Positions 32,573-42,493 of a stretch of DNA of 64,000 nucleotides are shown one piece after another. The stretch is from the NCBI GenBank assembly GCA_008011715.2, contig CP136508.1:5766001-5830000 (forward strand), written 5' to 3'. Position 1 is the stretch's first letter. Every line of letters starts with the position of its first letter. The DNA is from [Empedobacter] haloabium (lineage in GTDB: Bacteria; Pseudomonadota; Gammaproteobacteria; Burkholderiales; Burkholderiaceae_D). The notes beneath the pieces are model-generated. The model ran no database searches, had not been told where the DNA came from, and saw nothing but the letters and a program-made list of their open reading frames with translations. The position numbers and the translations under genes are program-made.

Positions 32573-32599
32573 CTGGCCGTACCAACACAGGAGAAGCCC

Positions 32600-33025
32600 A
32601 TGGGCATGATGCAGGAATTTAAATCGTTTGCGATGCGCGGCAACGTCATCGACTTGGCCGTCGGCGTGATCATCGGCGCGGCGTTCAGCAAGATTGTCGA
32701 TTCGCTGGTGCAGGACATCATCATGCCGCCCATCGGCAAGCTGATCGGCGGCCTCGATTTTGCCAATTACTATGTCCCGCTCAACAACCAAGACCCGAAC
32801 CTGAGCCTGGTGGAAGCCAAGAAGCTGGGTGCGGTGCTGGCGTACGGCAACTTCCTGACGATCCTGCTCAATTTCCTGATCCTCGCCTTCGTCATCTTCC
32901 AGATGGTACGCCTGGTGCATAAGGCGCGCGCCAAACTGGAGGAACCTGCCAAGCCGGCCGATCCGGCACCGCCGTCGGAAGATATCGTGCTGCTGCGCGA
33001 AATCCGCGACTCCCTGCGAAAATAG
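32600..33025 (+). CDS. mscL: Large-conductance mechanosensitive channel
   Basis: 141 residues. The first helix [20 protein letters not shown] and the second ([19 protein letters not shown]) match MscL, and the C-terminal cytoplasmic helix ends [10 protein letters not shown]. It forms a homopentameric inner-membrane channel that opens under osmotic downshock. A GGAG ribosome binding site precedes ATG 32600. Confidence 0.97.
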   Translation: MGMMQEFKSFAMRGNVIDLAVGVIIGAAFSKIVDSLVQDIIMPPIGKLIGGLDFANYYVPLNNQDPNLSLVEAKKLGAVLAYGNFLTILLNFLILAFVIFQMVRLVHKARAKLEEPAKPADPAPPSEDIVLLREIRDSLRK

Positions 33026-33052
33026 AGCCTCCGACCTTCTCTGAACCAACCA

Positions 33053-34210
33053 ATGCGACGACTCTGGTTATTGTTTGCGCAAACGGTGACCATCGTCCTG
33101 GCACTGTATTTCGTGTATTACGCCGTGCAGCCCGGCTGGCGCGCGCGCCCCGGCACCGTGCAGCAGCTGGGCACGCCGTCGCAACCGGCCGTCGCCACCG
33201 TGGCGGCACCCGCGCCCACGCCCGGTTCCTTCCGCACCGCGGCGGGCCGCGCCATGCCGGCCGTGGTCAACATCCTCACCTCGAAGGCGCTGCCACGCAA
33301 GCATCCTCTGCTGCGCGACCCGTACTTCAAGCGCTTCTTCGGCGACCGCGAAGGCGGTGACGAGGAAGAGGACGACCAGAACAGCCTGGGCTCGGGCGTC
33401 ATCGTCAGCCCGGACGGCTACATATTGACCAACTACCACGTGATCGAGGGCGCGGACGAGATCGAGGTCGTGCTGGCCGACGGCCGCCAGTCGGCCGCCC
33501 GGCTGGTCGGCACGGACCCCGAAACGGACCTGGCCGTCATCAAGATCGACCTGGACCGCCTGCCCGCCATCGTGTTGGGCCATGCCGACCAGGCCAAGGT
33601 AGGCGACGTGGTGCTGGCGATCGGCAACCCGTTCGGCGTGGGCCAGACGGTCACGATGGGCATCATCTCCGCCCTGGGCCGCAACAACCTGCACATCAAC
33701 CACTTCGAGAACTTCATCCAGACGGATGCGGCGATCAACTTCGGCAACTCCGGCGGCGCCCTGATCGACACCAACGGCAACCTGCTGGGCATTAACTCCG
33801 CGATTTATTCGCAAACCGGCGGCTCGGTCGGCATCGGCTTCGCCATCCCGGTCACGACGGCAAAAACAGTGATGGAGTCGATCATCAAGAGCGGCCACGT
33901 GGTGCGCGGCTGGATAGGCGTCGAATCGCAGGAGATCACGCCGGAACTGGCGCAGAGCTTCGGCCTGCAGCGCGACAGCGGCGCCATCATCGCCGGCGTG
34001 GTGCGCAACGGCCCTGCCGACAAGGGCGGCATGAAGCCGGGCGACATCCTGCTCTCCGTCGAAGGCAAACCCGTGCGCGACACGACCGAGATGCTGAACC
34101 TGATCGCCCAGCTGGAGCCGGGCGGCACGGCGAAAATGCGCGTGCTGCGCAAGAACCGCGAGGCCGAGCTGGCCATCACCGTGGGCAAACGCCCCGTCCC
34201 GAAAAAATAA
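33053..34210 (+). CDS. DegS-like membrane-anchored serine protease with one PDZ domain
   Basis: 385 residues. One N-terminal membrane helix (about 5-26) and an alanine/proline linker precede a trypsin-like domain with His129 (TNYHV), Asp159 (ETDLAV) and Ser233 (GNSGGAL). A single PDZ domain follows (about 280-375; GVVRNGPADKGGMKPGDIL). One PDZ domain plus an anchor fits DegS/AlgW, which start the envelope-stress cascade by cutting RseA/MucA-type anti-sigma factors. The actual substrate is not shown by the sequence. Confidence 0.92.
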   Translation: MRRLWLLFAQTVTIVLALYFVYYAVQPGWRARPGTVQQLGTPSQPAVATVAAPAPTPGSFRTAAGRAMPAVVNILTSKALPRKHPLLRDPYFKRFFGDREGGDEEEDDQNSLGSGVIVSPDGYILTNYHVIEGADEIEVVLADGRQSAARLVGTDPETDLAVIKIDLDRLPAIVLGHADQAKVGDVVLAIGNPFGVGQTVTMGIISALGRNNLHINHFENFIQTDAAINFGNSGGALIDTNGNLLGINSAIYSQTGGSVGIGFAIPVTTAKTVMESIIKSGHVVRGWIGVESQEITPELAQSFGLQRDSGAIIAGVVRNGPADKGGMKPGDILLSVEGKPVRDTTEMLNLIAQLEPGGTAKMRVLRKNREAELAITVGKRPVPKK

Positions 34211-34219
34211 CGAGTACCT

Positions 34220-34912
34220 ATGCATCTGCGCGACCTGAACGGCTACCTGCAAGAGCTGGCCGAGAACAACAACCGTCCCTGGTTCATCATGAACAAGCCC
34301 CGCTACGACATCCTGCGCGAGGAATTCCTCGCCCTGGTGACGGCGGTGATCGGCGAGCTGGGCAAGTTCGACCCTGCCGTCAAGTTCTGCAACCCGAAGA
34401 AGGCGATGTTTCGCATCAACCGCGACGTGCGCTTCGCCCACGACAAGCGGCCCTACAAGACGACGTTCTCGGCGGCCGTGGCGCCGAACGACATGCGCCG
34501 CCCCAGCATGGCCGGCGGTCCCACCTACTACTTCCAGCTGAACGGCGAAGGCCAGCTGCAGTTCGGCGCCGGCGAATACATGCCGCCGCCGCACCGCCTG
34601 CGCGCGCTGCGCCGCCACATGGTGGAAGACGCGGCGGGCTTCCGCAAGGTCTTGAACAACAAGGCGCTGAAGGCGCGCTACGGCACGATCCAGGACGAAG
34701 GCAAGCTGCAACGCCCGCCCAAGGGCTTCGATCCGGAGCACGAGCACATCGAATTCATCAAGCTGAAGAGCTTCTTCGTCTGGACCGACGTGGACCTGGA
34801 CCTGAACGACCCGGACGCCCTGCTGCCGCTGATCGCGGCCGGGTTCAAGGATGCGTATCCGCTGGTGCAGTGGATGCGGGCGGCAAAGGTGGAAGAGGAA
34901 GAAGCTGCATAA
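34220..34912 (+). CDS. DUF2461 (TIGR02453) family protein
   Basis: 230 residues. LQELAENNNRPWFIMNKPRYD, FRINRDVRFAHDKRPYKT and GEYMPPPHRLRALRRHM are hallmark segments of the family. It has no signal or membrane helix. The function of this family is unknown. It follows the protease gene by nine bases and is convergent with the LysR gene, 11 bases away. Confidence 0.9.
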   Translation: MHLRDLNGYLQELAENNNRPWFIMNKPRYDILREEFLALVTAVIGELGKFDPAVKFCNPKKAMFRINRDVRFAHDKRPYKTTFSAAVAPNDMRRPSMAGGPTYYFQLNGEGQLQFGAGEYMPPPHRLRALRRHMVEDAAGFRKVLNNKALKARYGTIQDEGKLQRPPKGFDPEHEHIEFIKLKSFFVWTDVDLDLNDPDALLPLIAAGFKDAYPLVQWMRAAKVEEEEAA

Positions 34913-34923
34913 CCCATCGGGGT

Positions 34924-35814
34924 CTACGCCAAATATGCCTCGATAAACTCGGTACAAACCCGCACCTTCGCCGAAGCCGACAAGCGCGACGGATACACCG
35001 CATACACGTCGGCCGGCTGCGCGTAATCCGGCAGCAGCCGCACCAGATCGCCCCGCGCCAACGCCGGCGCCACGTCCCATAGCGAGCGCAGGATGATGCC
35101 ATGTCCGTCCAGCGCCCACTGGTGCACCACCTCCCCGTTGCTGGCCGACAGCGGCCCGCTGACTTTCACGCTTTCCTCGCCGCGCGGTCCGCGCAGCACC
35201 CAGCGGCCAAAATCGCCATGGCGCTCGCGAATCACGATGCAGCGGTGCGCCGCCAGCGCCGCCAGCGTTTGCGGCGTGCCATGCCGTTCGAGATAGGCCG
35301 GCGCCGCGCACAGCACGCGCGCATTGGCCGCGATGCGGCGCGAGATCAGGTGGGGCTCGTCCGCCTGGCCCACGCGGATATCGAGGTGGAACTCCTCGGC
35401 GATCAGGTCGACGGCGCGATCGAGCAGCTCCAGCTGAATCTCCAGCGCCGGATAGCGCAATGCCAGCGCGGACAGCGCCGGCGACACGCGGTTGCGCCCG
35501 AAGCCCGAGCTCGTGCAGATGCGCAGCAGGCCGACCGGTTCCTGCCGTTCCGCCGATACCGCCTCCCCGAGCTGCTGCACGTCTTCCAGGATGCGCAGCG
35601 CCCAGCCATGCACCACCTGGCCCTGCTCCGTCAGCGCGACGGTACGCGTGGTGCGGTGCAGCAGACGCACCGCCAGGGTTGTCTCCAAAACCGCAACGCG
35701 CTTGCTGACATAGGCGTTCGAGACACCCAGCGCGCGTGCCGTCGCCGTGAAACTGCGGTGGCGCACGACGGCGCAGAACAGCTCCAGGTCTTCCAGCAAG
35801 GGCGCATTTTTCAC
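34924..35814 (-). CDS. LysR-type regulator next to the tartrate/malate dehydrogenase gene
   Basis: 296 residues. The N-terminal helix-turn-helix (FTATARALGVSNAYVSKRVAVLE) and the substrate-binding domain are typical of LTTRs. It is divergent from the dehydrogenase gene, with about 80 bases between, the same layout as dmlR/dmlA in enteric bacteria, so control by D-malate or tartrate is likely. Confidence 0.9.
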   Translation of the reverse strand: MKNAPLLEDLELFCAVVRHRSFTATARALGVSNAYVSKRVAVLETTLAVRLLHRTTRTVALTEQGQVVHGWALRILEDVQQLGEAVSAERQEPVGLLRICTSSGFGRNRVSPALSALALRYPALEIQLELLDRAVDLIAEEFHLDIRVGQADEPHLISRRIAANARVLCAAPAYLERHGTPQTLAALAAHRCIVIRERHGDFGRWVLRGPRGEESVKVSGPLSASNGEVVHQWALDGHGIILRSLWDVAPALARGDLVRLLPDYAQPADVYAVYPSRLSASAKVRVCTEFIEAYLA

Positions 35815-35897
35815 GAAGTGTGGAAAGTCGAGTCACGAATCGCTCGATTATATCCATCCCGTCAAGCGCTATGCTGTGCGCACAGGAGGACATGCCC

Positions 35898-36977
35898 ATG
35901 AAAACCCAACGCATCGCAGTCATCGCCGGCGACGGCATCGGCAAGGAAGTCATGCCCGAGGGCCTGCGCGCGGTGCAGGCCGCGGCCCGCCGCTTCAACC
36001 TGCCCCTCGAATTCACCACGTTCGACTGGGCCCATTGCGACCACTATCTCCAGCACGGGAAGATGATGCCGGACGACTGGTTCCAGCAATTGAAGGATTT
36101 CGACGCGATCTACTTCGGCGCCGTCGGCATGCCGGACCTGGTGCCGGACCATATCTCGCTGTGGGGTTCGCTGCTGCAGTTTCGCCGCCAGTTCGACCAG
36201 TACGTCAACCTGCGCCCCGTGCGCCTGATGCCGGGCGTGCCTTGCCCGCTGGCCGGCAAGCAGCCGGGCGACATCGATTTTTATGTCGTACGCGAGAACA
36301 CGGAGGGCGAATACTCGTCCGTCGGTGGCCGCATCTTCGCCGGCACCGAGCGCGAGACGGTGCTGCAGGAAGCGGTGTTCACCCGCCATGGCACGGATCG
36401 CATCCTGAAGTACGCGTTCGAGCTGGCGCAATCGCGCCCGAAAAAACACCTGACCTCGGCCACCAAGTCGAACGGCATCTCGATCAGCATGCCGTACTGG
36501 GACGAACGGGTGGCAGCGCTGGCACCCGCCTACCCCGACGTGAAGTGGGACAAGTACCACATCGACATCCTGTGCGCCCGCTTCGTGCTGAGCCCCGAGC
36601 GCTTCGACGTGGTGGTGGCGTCGAACCTGTTCGGCGACATCCTGTCCGACCTCGGCCCCGCCTGCACGGGCACCATCGGCATCGCGCCCTCCGGCAACCT
36701 GAATCCCGAGCGCACCTTTCCGTCGCTGTTCGAGCCGGTGCACGGCTCCGCGCCGGACATCCACGGCAGGAACATCGCCAACCCCGTCGCGATGGTGTGG
36801 AGCGGTGCGATGATGCTGGATTTCCTCGGCAATGGCGACGCCGCCTACCGCGCCGCGCACGACGCGATCATGGCCGCGATCGAGCGCGTGCTGGTCGAGG
36901 GCCCGCGCACGCCGGACATGGGCGGCAGCGCCAACACCACGCAGATGGGCGAGGCCATCGCCGCCCTGATCGGCTGA
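35898..36977 (+). CDS. Tartrate dehydrogenase / D-malate dehydrogenase
   Basis: 359 residues from ATG 35898. It belongs to the isocitrate/isopropylmalate dehydrogenase family: IAVIAGDGIGKEVMPEG at the start, VRENTEGEYSSVGGR, and the metal-binding NLFGDILSDLG. FEPVHGSAPDIHGR contributes to NAD binding. Such enzymes oxidise and decarboxylate D-malate or tartrate with NAD and Mn/Mg. AGGAGG at 35884-35889 is eight bases before ATG 35898 but only two before ATG 35892, so I prefer the former. A GC-rich hairpin follows the stop. Confidence 0.92.
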   Translation: MKTQRIAVIAGDGIGKEVMPEGLRAVQAAARRFNLPLEFTTFDWAHCDHYLQHGKMMPDDWFQQLKDFDAIYFGAVGMPDLVPDHISLWGSLLQFRRQFDQYVNLRPVRLMPGVPCPLAGKQPGDIDFYVVRENTEGEYSSVGGRIFAGTERETVLQEAVFTRHGTDRILKYAFELAQSRPKKHLTSATKSNGISISMPYWDERVAALAPAYPDVKWDKYHIDILCARFVLSPERFDVVVASNLFGDILSDLGPACTGTIGIAPSGNLNPERTFPSLFEPVHGSAPDIHGRNIANPVAMVWSGAMMLDFLGNGDAAYRAAHDAIMAAIERVLVEGPRTPDMGGSANTTQMGEAIAALIG

Positions 36978-36984
36978 GCCGTAT

Positions 36985-37019
36985 GGCCAGGCGCACGCAG
37001 GCTTCACGTGCCCCTGGCC
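36985..37019 (+). terminator. Hairpin after the tartrate dehydrogenase gene
   Basis: GGCCAGG-C-GCACG (36985-36997) pairs with CGTGC-C-CCTGGCC (37007-37019). It starts 8 bases after the stop codon. The following GCATTTC is a poor T-run. Confidence 0.55.
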
Positions 37020-37137
37020 GCATTTCAGGCCGCCGAATTTGCAGTTCATCGCACGCCGATGGTGTCGGCTGCAGCGGGTCTCTATAGTTCAACCATCGCA
37101 GAACGAAACACCCACCCGACACCTCAAGGAGCGCATC

Positions 37138-37344
37138 ATGAACATCGCCAAAAACATGGAAGCCATCTTCGTTTCCGCCCTCGTCATCATCGGCGCCACC
37201 AGCATCGCGACGGCGGCCGTGCCGAAGCTGCAGCGTGCGCATGCCCCCGCCATCGCCACCGTCGCCACCAAGGCGCAGCAGGACATGCCGGTCGTCGTCG
37301 TCACCGCCAAGCGCCTGACGGCTGCGGAAAAAGCCGCGCTGTAA
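37138..37344 (+). CDS. Small secreted peptide, unknown function
   Basis: 68 residues. A hydrophobic segment (about 8-26, ending TAA) looks like a signal peptide, leaving a mature chain of about 40 residues that ends VVVVTAKRLTAAEKAAL. AAGGAG is seven to eight bases before ATG 37138. I do not recognise a family; short proteins with a VVVTAKR tail are seen in this bacterial group. It lies 34 bases before the DUF2807 gene and is probably co-transcribed with it. Confidence 0.7.
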   Translation: MNIAKNMEAIFVSALVIIGATSIATAAVPKLQRAHAPAIATVATKAQQDMPVVVVTAKRLTAAEKAAL

Positions 37345-37378
37345 TCGATCCTGACGACCTGACCGACGGAGAGAGCCG

Positions 37379-38137
37379 ATGCAAAAATTTGTCAACGCAA
37401 CGATGCTGGCGGTGGCCTTGTGCGCGGCCGGCACCGTGCAGGCGCAGGACAATGCGAGCGAAGCGCGCGCCGTGGATGGCCGCGCCGTCAAGGTGGTGCT
37501 GGACGGTGTGATCGACCTGCAGCTGCGCCAGGGCGCCAGCGCGGCGCTGACGATCAGCGGCGACAGGCGCTACCTGCCGAAGGTCGTGGTCACGCAGAGC
37601 GGCGACACGCTGCGCATCGGTACCGACCTGAAGGGCATCCAGATGAGCCGCCCCAACCTGCGCGCGGAGCTGACGCTGCCGAACCTGGCCGAAGTCGTCA
37701 GTGCCGGTGTCGGCAGCGCCGACGTGCAGGGCTTCAAGGGCGAACAGCTGCGCGTGGCACTCGACGGTGCCGGCGCGGTACGGCTGGCGGGTCAATACCG
37801 CAACCTCGATGCGCACCTGAATGGTGCCGGCAGCATGACGATCAATGCCGGCCACGCCGAGCGCGTGGACCTGAACCTGCGCGGCGCCGGCCAGATGGTC
37901 GTCAGTGGGCAGAGCCGCGACCTGCATGCGCGCCTGGGCGGCGCCGGCAGCCTCGACGCGCAACAGCTGCAGGCGGACAGCGTGAACCTCGACATGACGG
38001 GCCTGGGCGGCGCCACTGTCTACGCGAAATCGGCGGCCAACCTGCGCCTGTCCGGCCTCGGTTCGGCAACCGTGTACGGCAAGCCGGCCACCCGCAACGC
38101 CAGCGCGCGCGGGCTGGGTCATGTGAAGTGGCAGTGA
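37379..38137 (+). CDS. DUF2807 (GIN-type beta-helix) secreted protein
   Basis: 252 residues with a signal peptide ending near VQAQ. The rest forms a right-handed beta-helix type pattern: successive GAG turns in LDGAGAVRL, LNGAGSMTIN, LRGAGQMVV, LGGAGSL and TGLGGATVY. This is the auto-transporter adhesin head GIN (DUF2807) domain. Its role is unknown, though related proteins are exported to the envelope. It is convergent with the last tad gene, 13 bases away. Confidence 0.9.
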   Translation: MQKFVNATMLAVALCAAGTVQAQDNASEARAVDGRAVKVVLDGVIDLQLRQGASAALTISGDRRYLPKVVVTQSGDTLRIGTDLKGIQMSRPNLRAELTLPNLAEVVSAGVGSADVQGFKGEQLRVALDGAGAVRLAGQYRNLDAHLNGAGSMTINAGHAERVDLNLRGAGQMVVSGQSRDLHARLGGAGSLDAQQLQADSVNLDMTGLGGATVYAKSAANLRLSGLGSATVYGKPATRNASARGLGHVKWQ

Positions 38138-38150
38138 CGGCCCTGCGCCG

Positions 38151-39194
38151 CTAGGGTGCGGCCGGCGCCTGTGCCGGCCGCCGGTCGTGTCCCAGCACGA
38201 TACGCAGGTCCGCGCCGCCGGCACCCTGCACTGGCTGCGGCAAGGTCAAGCCGAGCCGCTGCGACAATACCTGAGCCACGGCTGCGCCGCCGTTGCCATA
38301 TTCGATGCGCGTGACGCGCACACCGAACGGCCGGGTATTGGTCAGCCGCACCGCATTCCACCGCAGTGACCTGATCCGCTCGTCGCGCGCCCAGGCGGCC
38401 GCCATGCCGGGCACGCCGTTGCCATTGCTGATCTCCAGCCGCAGGCCGGACCGGGCAAGCGCCGGACCGCGCGCCGGCGCCACGGCTGCTTCCACCCGTC
38501 GCACCTCCACCACTGCCGCGCCGGCCGGATGCACTTCCGTGCGCGCCAGGTCCGCCGGCCACAAGCTGGGCGCCGGCGCGATTGGTTCCGGCGCCGCGTG
38601 CGCCGAGGTGCTGCCCGCCACCGCGTAGTCCCGGCGCAGGTCGTGGTCGCGCAAGGTACGGGCCTGCTTCATCATGCGCAGCGCGCGTTCGGTCTGCCCC
38701 GCGGTCTCCAGCACGGCGGCCAGGTGTTCCCAGGCCAGCGGCTGCAGCGGGTCGAGCACGCAGGCCTTTTCCAGCGCTGCTACGGCCTCGTCGCGCGCCC
38801 CCTGCAGGTACAGCGCATAGCCCAGGTTCCCCAGCAGGAAAGCCTGCTCGGCGCTGGAAGGTTGCGGCTGCGCGGCCAGCAGCGCGCGCCAGCGCCCGAT
38901 CGCGCCGTTCAGGTCACCCGTTTCCGCCAGTAGCACGGCCATGCCGTTGGCGGCGCCCCGATGGGCCGGATCACGCCGTAGTGCGTCCTCGTACGCGGTA
39001 CGGGCGCGTTGCGGCTGCCGTGCCGCATGCGCGCCGCGGCCCAGCGCATACAGGGTATCCGCACTGTCCAGCGGCACCGGCGCCGGTGCAGGCACCGGTG
39101 CCGGGTCAGGCTGGCGCGGCATGCCACAGGCCAGCAGCACCGCACCCGTGCAGGCGGCACAGGCCGCGCTCACGATCCGGCTCGTCGTCTTCAT
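38151..39194 (-). CDS. tadD: TadD-like TPR lipoprotein with a LytR C-terminal domain
   Basis: 347 residues. The signal peptide ends LLACG (possible lipidation at about residue 23). TPR repeats follow (about 45-165; ALGRGAHAARQPQRARTAYEDALRRDP and later copies). The C-terminal 90 residues from LEISNGNGVPGMAAAWA to LRIVLG fit the LytR_C domain. TadD proteins help pilus assembly and secretin function. The fused C-terminal domain is unusual for a TadD. It is the last gene of the tad operon. Confidence 0.85.
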   Translation of the reverse strand: MKTTSRIVSAACAACTGAVLLACGMPRQPDPAPVPAPAPVPLDSADTLYALGRGAHAARQPQRARTAYEDALRRDPAHRGAANGMAVLLAETGDLNGAIGRWRALLAAQPQPSSAEQAFLLGNLGYALYLQGARDEAVAALEKACVLDPLQPLAWEHLAAVLETAGQTERALRMMKQARTLRDHDLRRDYAVAGSTSAHAAPEPIAPAPSLWPADLARTEVHPAGAAVVEVRRVEAAVAPARGPALARSGLRLEISNGNGVPGMAAAWARDERIRSLRWNAVRLTNTRPFGVRVTRIEYGNGGAAVAQVLSQRLGLTLPQPVQGAGGADLRIVLGHDRRPAQAPAAP

Positions 39195-39214
39195 CGCTCG
39201 CCCCCGTCGATTGT

Positions 39215-40156
39215 TCAGTGCCCGTTCATCATCGGCAGCACTTCCTGCGCCATGTGGATCGCGGCCGGTCCCATCAGCACGATCAGCAGCGTGGGGAAGA
39301 TGCAGAAGATCAGCGGGAACATCAGCTTCAGCGACACCTTGGCCGCCGCCTCCTCCGCCAGCAGGCTGCGCTTCTGGCGCAGATTGTCCGAGTGGATCCG
39401 CAGCGAGTCACCCATGCTGGTGCCGAAGCGCTCCGACTGGATCAGCATCGCCACCAGCGTGTCGACGTCCTCCACGCCCGTGCGCAGCGCGAAGTTGCGC
39501 AGTGCCCGCTCCTTGCTGAAGCCGGCACGCATTTCCATCAGCACCAGCTGCAATTCCTGCGCCAGCACCTCGCTCTTGACGTGCACCTCGGCCGCCACCT
39601 TGGTCAGCCCGCGCTCCATGGACAGTCCGGCCTCGACGCAGACGGTCAGCAGGTCGAGCGCGTCCGGAATGTTCTCGAAGATGTCGCGGCAGCGCCGGCT
39701 GGCCGTACGCGTCAGCAGCGCGTTCGGCAGATAGTAGCCGAAGGCCGCGCCGGCAAACAGCACGGCCAGCAAGCCGTTCTGCGGCACGCCCGCGGGCGCC
39801 GCGACCAGCACCACGGCCAGCAATGCCGGCAGTCCCAGCGCCAGGACCGTTTTGGCGGCGAAGTACAGCGTGGGCGCGTGCGCATGGCGCCAGCCGGCAT
39901 TGATGAACTTCGTGCGCAGTGGCGAGCGCTCCCAGCCCTCCTCCGGCAGCGACAACTTGGTGAACGGCTGCGCGGCCCGCGCGACGCGCTCGATCCACTG
40001 GGCGCCTTCGGCCGGCTGCGCCTCCTGGGCCGTGGCGCGGAACGAGCGCAGCCGCTCGCGCAGCGCGGCGGGCGCGAACAACGCCATGGCGGCGAGCGCG
40101 AGCCCGACGACGACGAGGAAGACGATCAGCAGGAACAACAGCTGGGCACCGTTCAT
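39215..40156 (-). CDS. tadC: Tad pilus inner-membrane platform protein TadC
   Basis: 313 residues with a GspF-type (T2SSF) domain: AGLSMERGLTKVAAEVHVKSEVLAQEL and MRAGFSKERALRNFALRTGVEDV, plus helices at both ends. TadB and TadC form the platform on which the TadA ATPase works. Its start overlaps the tadB stop by four bases. Confidence 0.94.
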   Translation of the reverse strand: MNGAQLLFLLIVFLVVVGLALAAMALFAPAALRERLRSFRATAQEAQPAEGAQWIERVARAAQPFTKLSLPEEGWERSPLRTKFINAGWRHAHAPTLYFAAKTVLALGLPALLAVVLVAAPAGVPQNGLLAVLFAGAAFGYYLPNALLTRTASRRCRDIFENIPDALDLLTVCVEAGLSMERGLTKVAAEVHVKSEVLAQELQLVLMEMRAGFSKERALRNFALRTGVEDVDTLVAMLIQSERFGTSMGDSLRIHSDNLRQKRSLLAEEAAAKVSLKLMFPLIFCIFPTLLIVLMGPAAIHMAQEVLPMMNGH

Positions 40157-41127
40157 ATCCGTATCCTGATCAGGTTACGCATCCATAGGATGCCGAACAG
40201 GGTCGAGCCGGCGGCCGACCACAGCAGATTCCGGCCGGTCGCCGTGGTCCACAAGATGCTGACGTAGCCATAGTTGGTAGCCGACGATATCGCCAGCATC
40301 CCCACCGGCAGCAGCGCCAGGATCCACGCCGACATGCGCCCTTCGGCCGACAGCACGCGCACCTGCGCCAGCAGCTTCAGGCGCGCGCGCGTGAGGCGGC
40401 CGATATTGGCCAGTAACTCCGCCAGGTTGCCACCCGATTCGCGCTGGATCAATACCGCCAGCACCAGGTAGCGCAGGTCCGTCAACGGAATGCGCGTGCC
40501 CAGGTTGTGCAGCGCCTCGTTCATCGGCACGCCGTAGTTGATCTCCTCGTACGTCGCCTTGAATTCGCCGCCGATCGGGTCGGATAGTTCGTCGCCCACC
40601 ATTTTCAGCACGTTGGCGAACGAGTGACCCGCGCGCAACGCGCGCGCCAGGAAGTCGGCGGCTTCCGGCAGCTGGGCTTCGATCTTCTTCAGGCGCGCCG
40701 CACGGGCGCGCAGCAGCACGCCGTAGGGAGCCGCCGCCGCCAGCACCAGCAGCAGCAACGCCGGCAGCAGCGGTACCGGCAAGCCGGGCAAGAGTGCCAG
40801 CGTAACGACCATCAGCAGCAGCGCACCGCCCAGGAACTGCCCGACCTGCCATCCCAGGCCGGACTGCAGCAGCAGCCGGTCCAGCGCCGCCAGCCGCGGT
40901 ACCCGGTTCAGCCAGCGGTCCAGCCATGGCGAGGCGGCGTAGCGGCGCTGCTTCAGGATGCTGATCCGCTCGGCCCCCGGGCCGCGCCCGGCCATCATGT
41001 CGAGCCGGTGGGCGATGCGGCGGGCGCTTTTGCCATGGCTAGTCGTCCACCACAGCCACGCGCCTTCGACTATGAAGATCACGGCGGCGAACAGCAGGAC
41101 GGCAAAGGCGGCGAATACCAGGTCCAT
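40153..41127 (-). CDS. tadB: Tad pilus inner-membrane platform protein TadB
   Basis: 324 residues. An N-terminal membrane helix, a T2SSF domain ([26 protein letters not shown] and [28 protein letters not shown]) and C-terminal helices match TadB. It follows tadA by nine bases and is coupled to tadC. Confidence 0.94.
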   Translation of the reverse strand: MDLVFAAFAVLLFAAVIFIVEGAWLWWTTSHGKSARRIAHRLDMMAGRGPGAERISILKQRRYAASPWLDRWLNRVPRLAALDRLLLQSGLGWQVGQFLGGALLLMVVTLALLPGLPVPLLPALLLLVLAAAAPYGVLLRARAARLKKIEAQLPEAADFLARALRAGHSFANVLKMVGDELSDPIGGEFKATYEEINYGVPMNEALHNLGTRIPLTDLRYLVLAVLIQRESGGNLAELLANIGRLTRARLKLLAQVRVLSAEGRMSAWILALLPVGMLAISSATNYGYVSILWTTATGRNLLWSAAGSTLFGILWMRNLIRIRI

Positions 41128-41136
41128 CGCGTCTCC

Positions 41137-42483
41137 CTATTCGAACACGCGGTCCGGATCGAACACGCTGTCCGGCACCGGCACGCCGAACAGGCGCAGG
41201 CGGTCGGCGAAGCGCGGCCGCACGCCGGTCGCGAAAAAGTGGCCCTGCACCTTGCCATGGGCGTCCACGCCGGTCTGCTCGAAGCGGAAGATCTCCTGCA
41301 TCGCGATGACGTCGCCCTCCATGCCGGTGACTTCCTGCAGGCTGACCAGCTTGCGCGCGCCGTCGGTCAGGCGCGACACCTGCATGACCACCGTGACGGC
41401 GGAGCTGATCTGCTGGCGTGTCGCGCGCGGCGTCAGGTTGACGCCGGCCATGCCGACCATGTTTTCCAGCCGCGCCAGCGCGTCGCGCGGCGTGTTCGAG
41501 TGGACCGTGGCCAGCGAGCCCTCGTGGCCCGTGTTCATCGCCTGCAGCATGTCGAGCGCCTCCGGTCCGCGCACTTCGCCCAGGATGATGCGGTCGGGCC
41601 GCATGCGCAGCGCGTTGCGCACCAGCGCGCGCTGGTTCACCTCGCCCTTGCCCTCGATATTGGGCGGCCGCGTCTCCAGGCGCACCACGTGCGGCTGGCG
41701 CATCTGCAGCTCGGCCGCATCCTCGATCGTGACGATACGCTCGCTGGGCGGGATGAAGCCGGACAGCACGTTCAGCAGCGTCGTCTTGCCGCTGCCCGTA
41801 CCGCCCGAGATCAGGATGTTGATCTTGGCATGGCCCAGCGCCTGCAACACCTGCAGCATCGGTGGCGTCAGGCTCTTGTACTCGATCAGGTTGGCCATCG
41901 TCAGCGGGTTGGCCGAGAAGCGGCGGATCGACAGGATCGGACCGTCCACCGCCAGCGGCGGAATGATCGCGTTGACGCGCGAGCCGTCCGGCAGGCGCGC
42001 GTCCACCATCGGGCTCGACTCGTCGATGCGCCGGCCCACCCGCGAGACGATCTTCTCGATGATTTTCATCAGATGGGCGTTGTCGTTGAACGTGACCTCG
42101 GTCAGTTCGAGGCGGCCGCCCCGCTCCACGTACACCTTGCTGCAGGTGTTGACGAGGATGTCGGACACGCCCGCGTCGGCCAGCAGCGGCTCGAGCGGTC
42201 CGAAGCCCAGCATCTCGTGCTGGATGTCGAGCACCAGGTGGTGGCGCTCGCTCTGGTTCAGCACGATGCGCTCGTCCTCGATGATGCGCTGGACCAGCAA
42301 CGCCAGCTCGTGCTTGAACTGTTCCGGCGTGAGGCGCTTCAGGCGTTCCAGGTCGATGCGGTCCAGGATCAGCTGATGCATCGTGCGCTTCAGGTCCTGG
42401 TAGGCCGCCTGCGACTGGGCCGGCAGGCTGATGGCGTGGCCGCGGGGGTCGTCGGCCAGTGCCAGGCGTTCGCGTAGGCTCAT
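41137..42483 (-). CDS. tadA: Tad pilus assembly ATPase TadA/CpaF
   Basis: 448 residues. The P-loop GGTGSGKT is at 227-234, and [15 protein letters not shown] and [24 protein letters not shown] (with the Walker B and His-box regions) are characteristic of CpaF/TadA secretion ATPases. It powers Flp pilin extension, and perhaps retraction, from the cytoplasmic face. Confidence 0.96.
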   Translation of the reverse strand: MSLRERLALADDPRGHAISLPAQSQAAYQDLKRTMHQLILDRIDLERLKRLTPEQFKHELALLVQRIIEDERIVLNQSERHHLVLDIQHEMLGFGPLEPLLADAGVSDILVNTCSKVYVERGGRLELTEVTFNDNAHLMKIIEKIVSRVGRRIDESSPMVDARLPDGSRVNAIIPPLAVDGPILSIRRFSANPLTMANLIEYKSLTPPMLQVLQALGHAKINILISGGTGSGKTTLLNVLSGFIPPSERIVTIEDAAELQMRQPHVVRLETRPPNIEGKGEVNQRALVRNALRMRPDRIILGEVRGPEALDMLQAMNTGHEGSLATVHSNTPRDALARLENMVGMAGVNLTPRATRQQISSAVTVVMQVSRLTDGARKLVSLQEVTGMEGDVIAMQEIFRFEQTGVDAHGKVQGHFFATGVRPRFADRLRLFGVPVPDSVFDPDRVFE

Positions 42484-42493
42484 CGTTGCTCTC

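Larger units (their letters stand above)
32246..32599. promoter_or_regulatory. Divergent intergenic region petA/mscL
   Basis: A 354-base gap. It holds the candidate petA promoter (-10 at 32312), the candidate mscL promoter (32544-32572) and a palindromic repeat (32476-32511). The stretch 32345-32470 shows nothing I can name. Confidence 0.6.

Noticed and set aside
38582-42477. Long plus-strand frames opposite tadD-tadA (38582-40267 and 40624-42477).
   Set aside because: They are shadows of well-recognised tad genes, rich in Arg, Gln and His, without domain matches.
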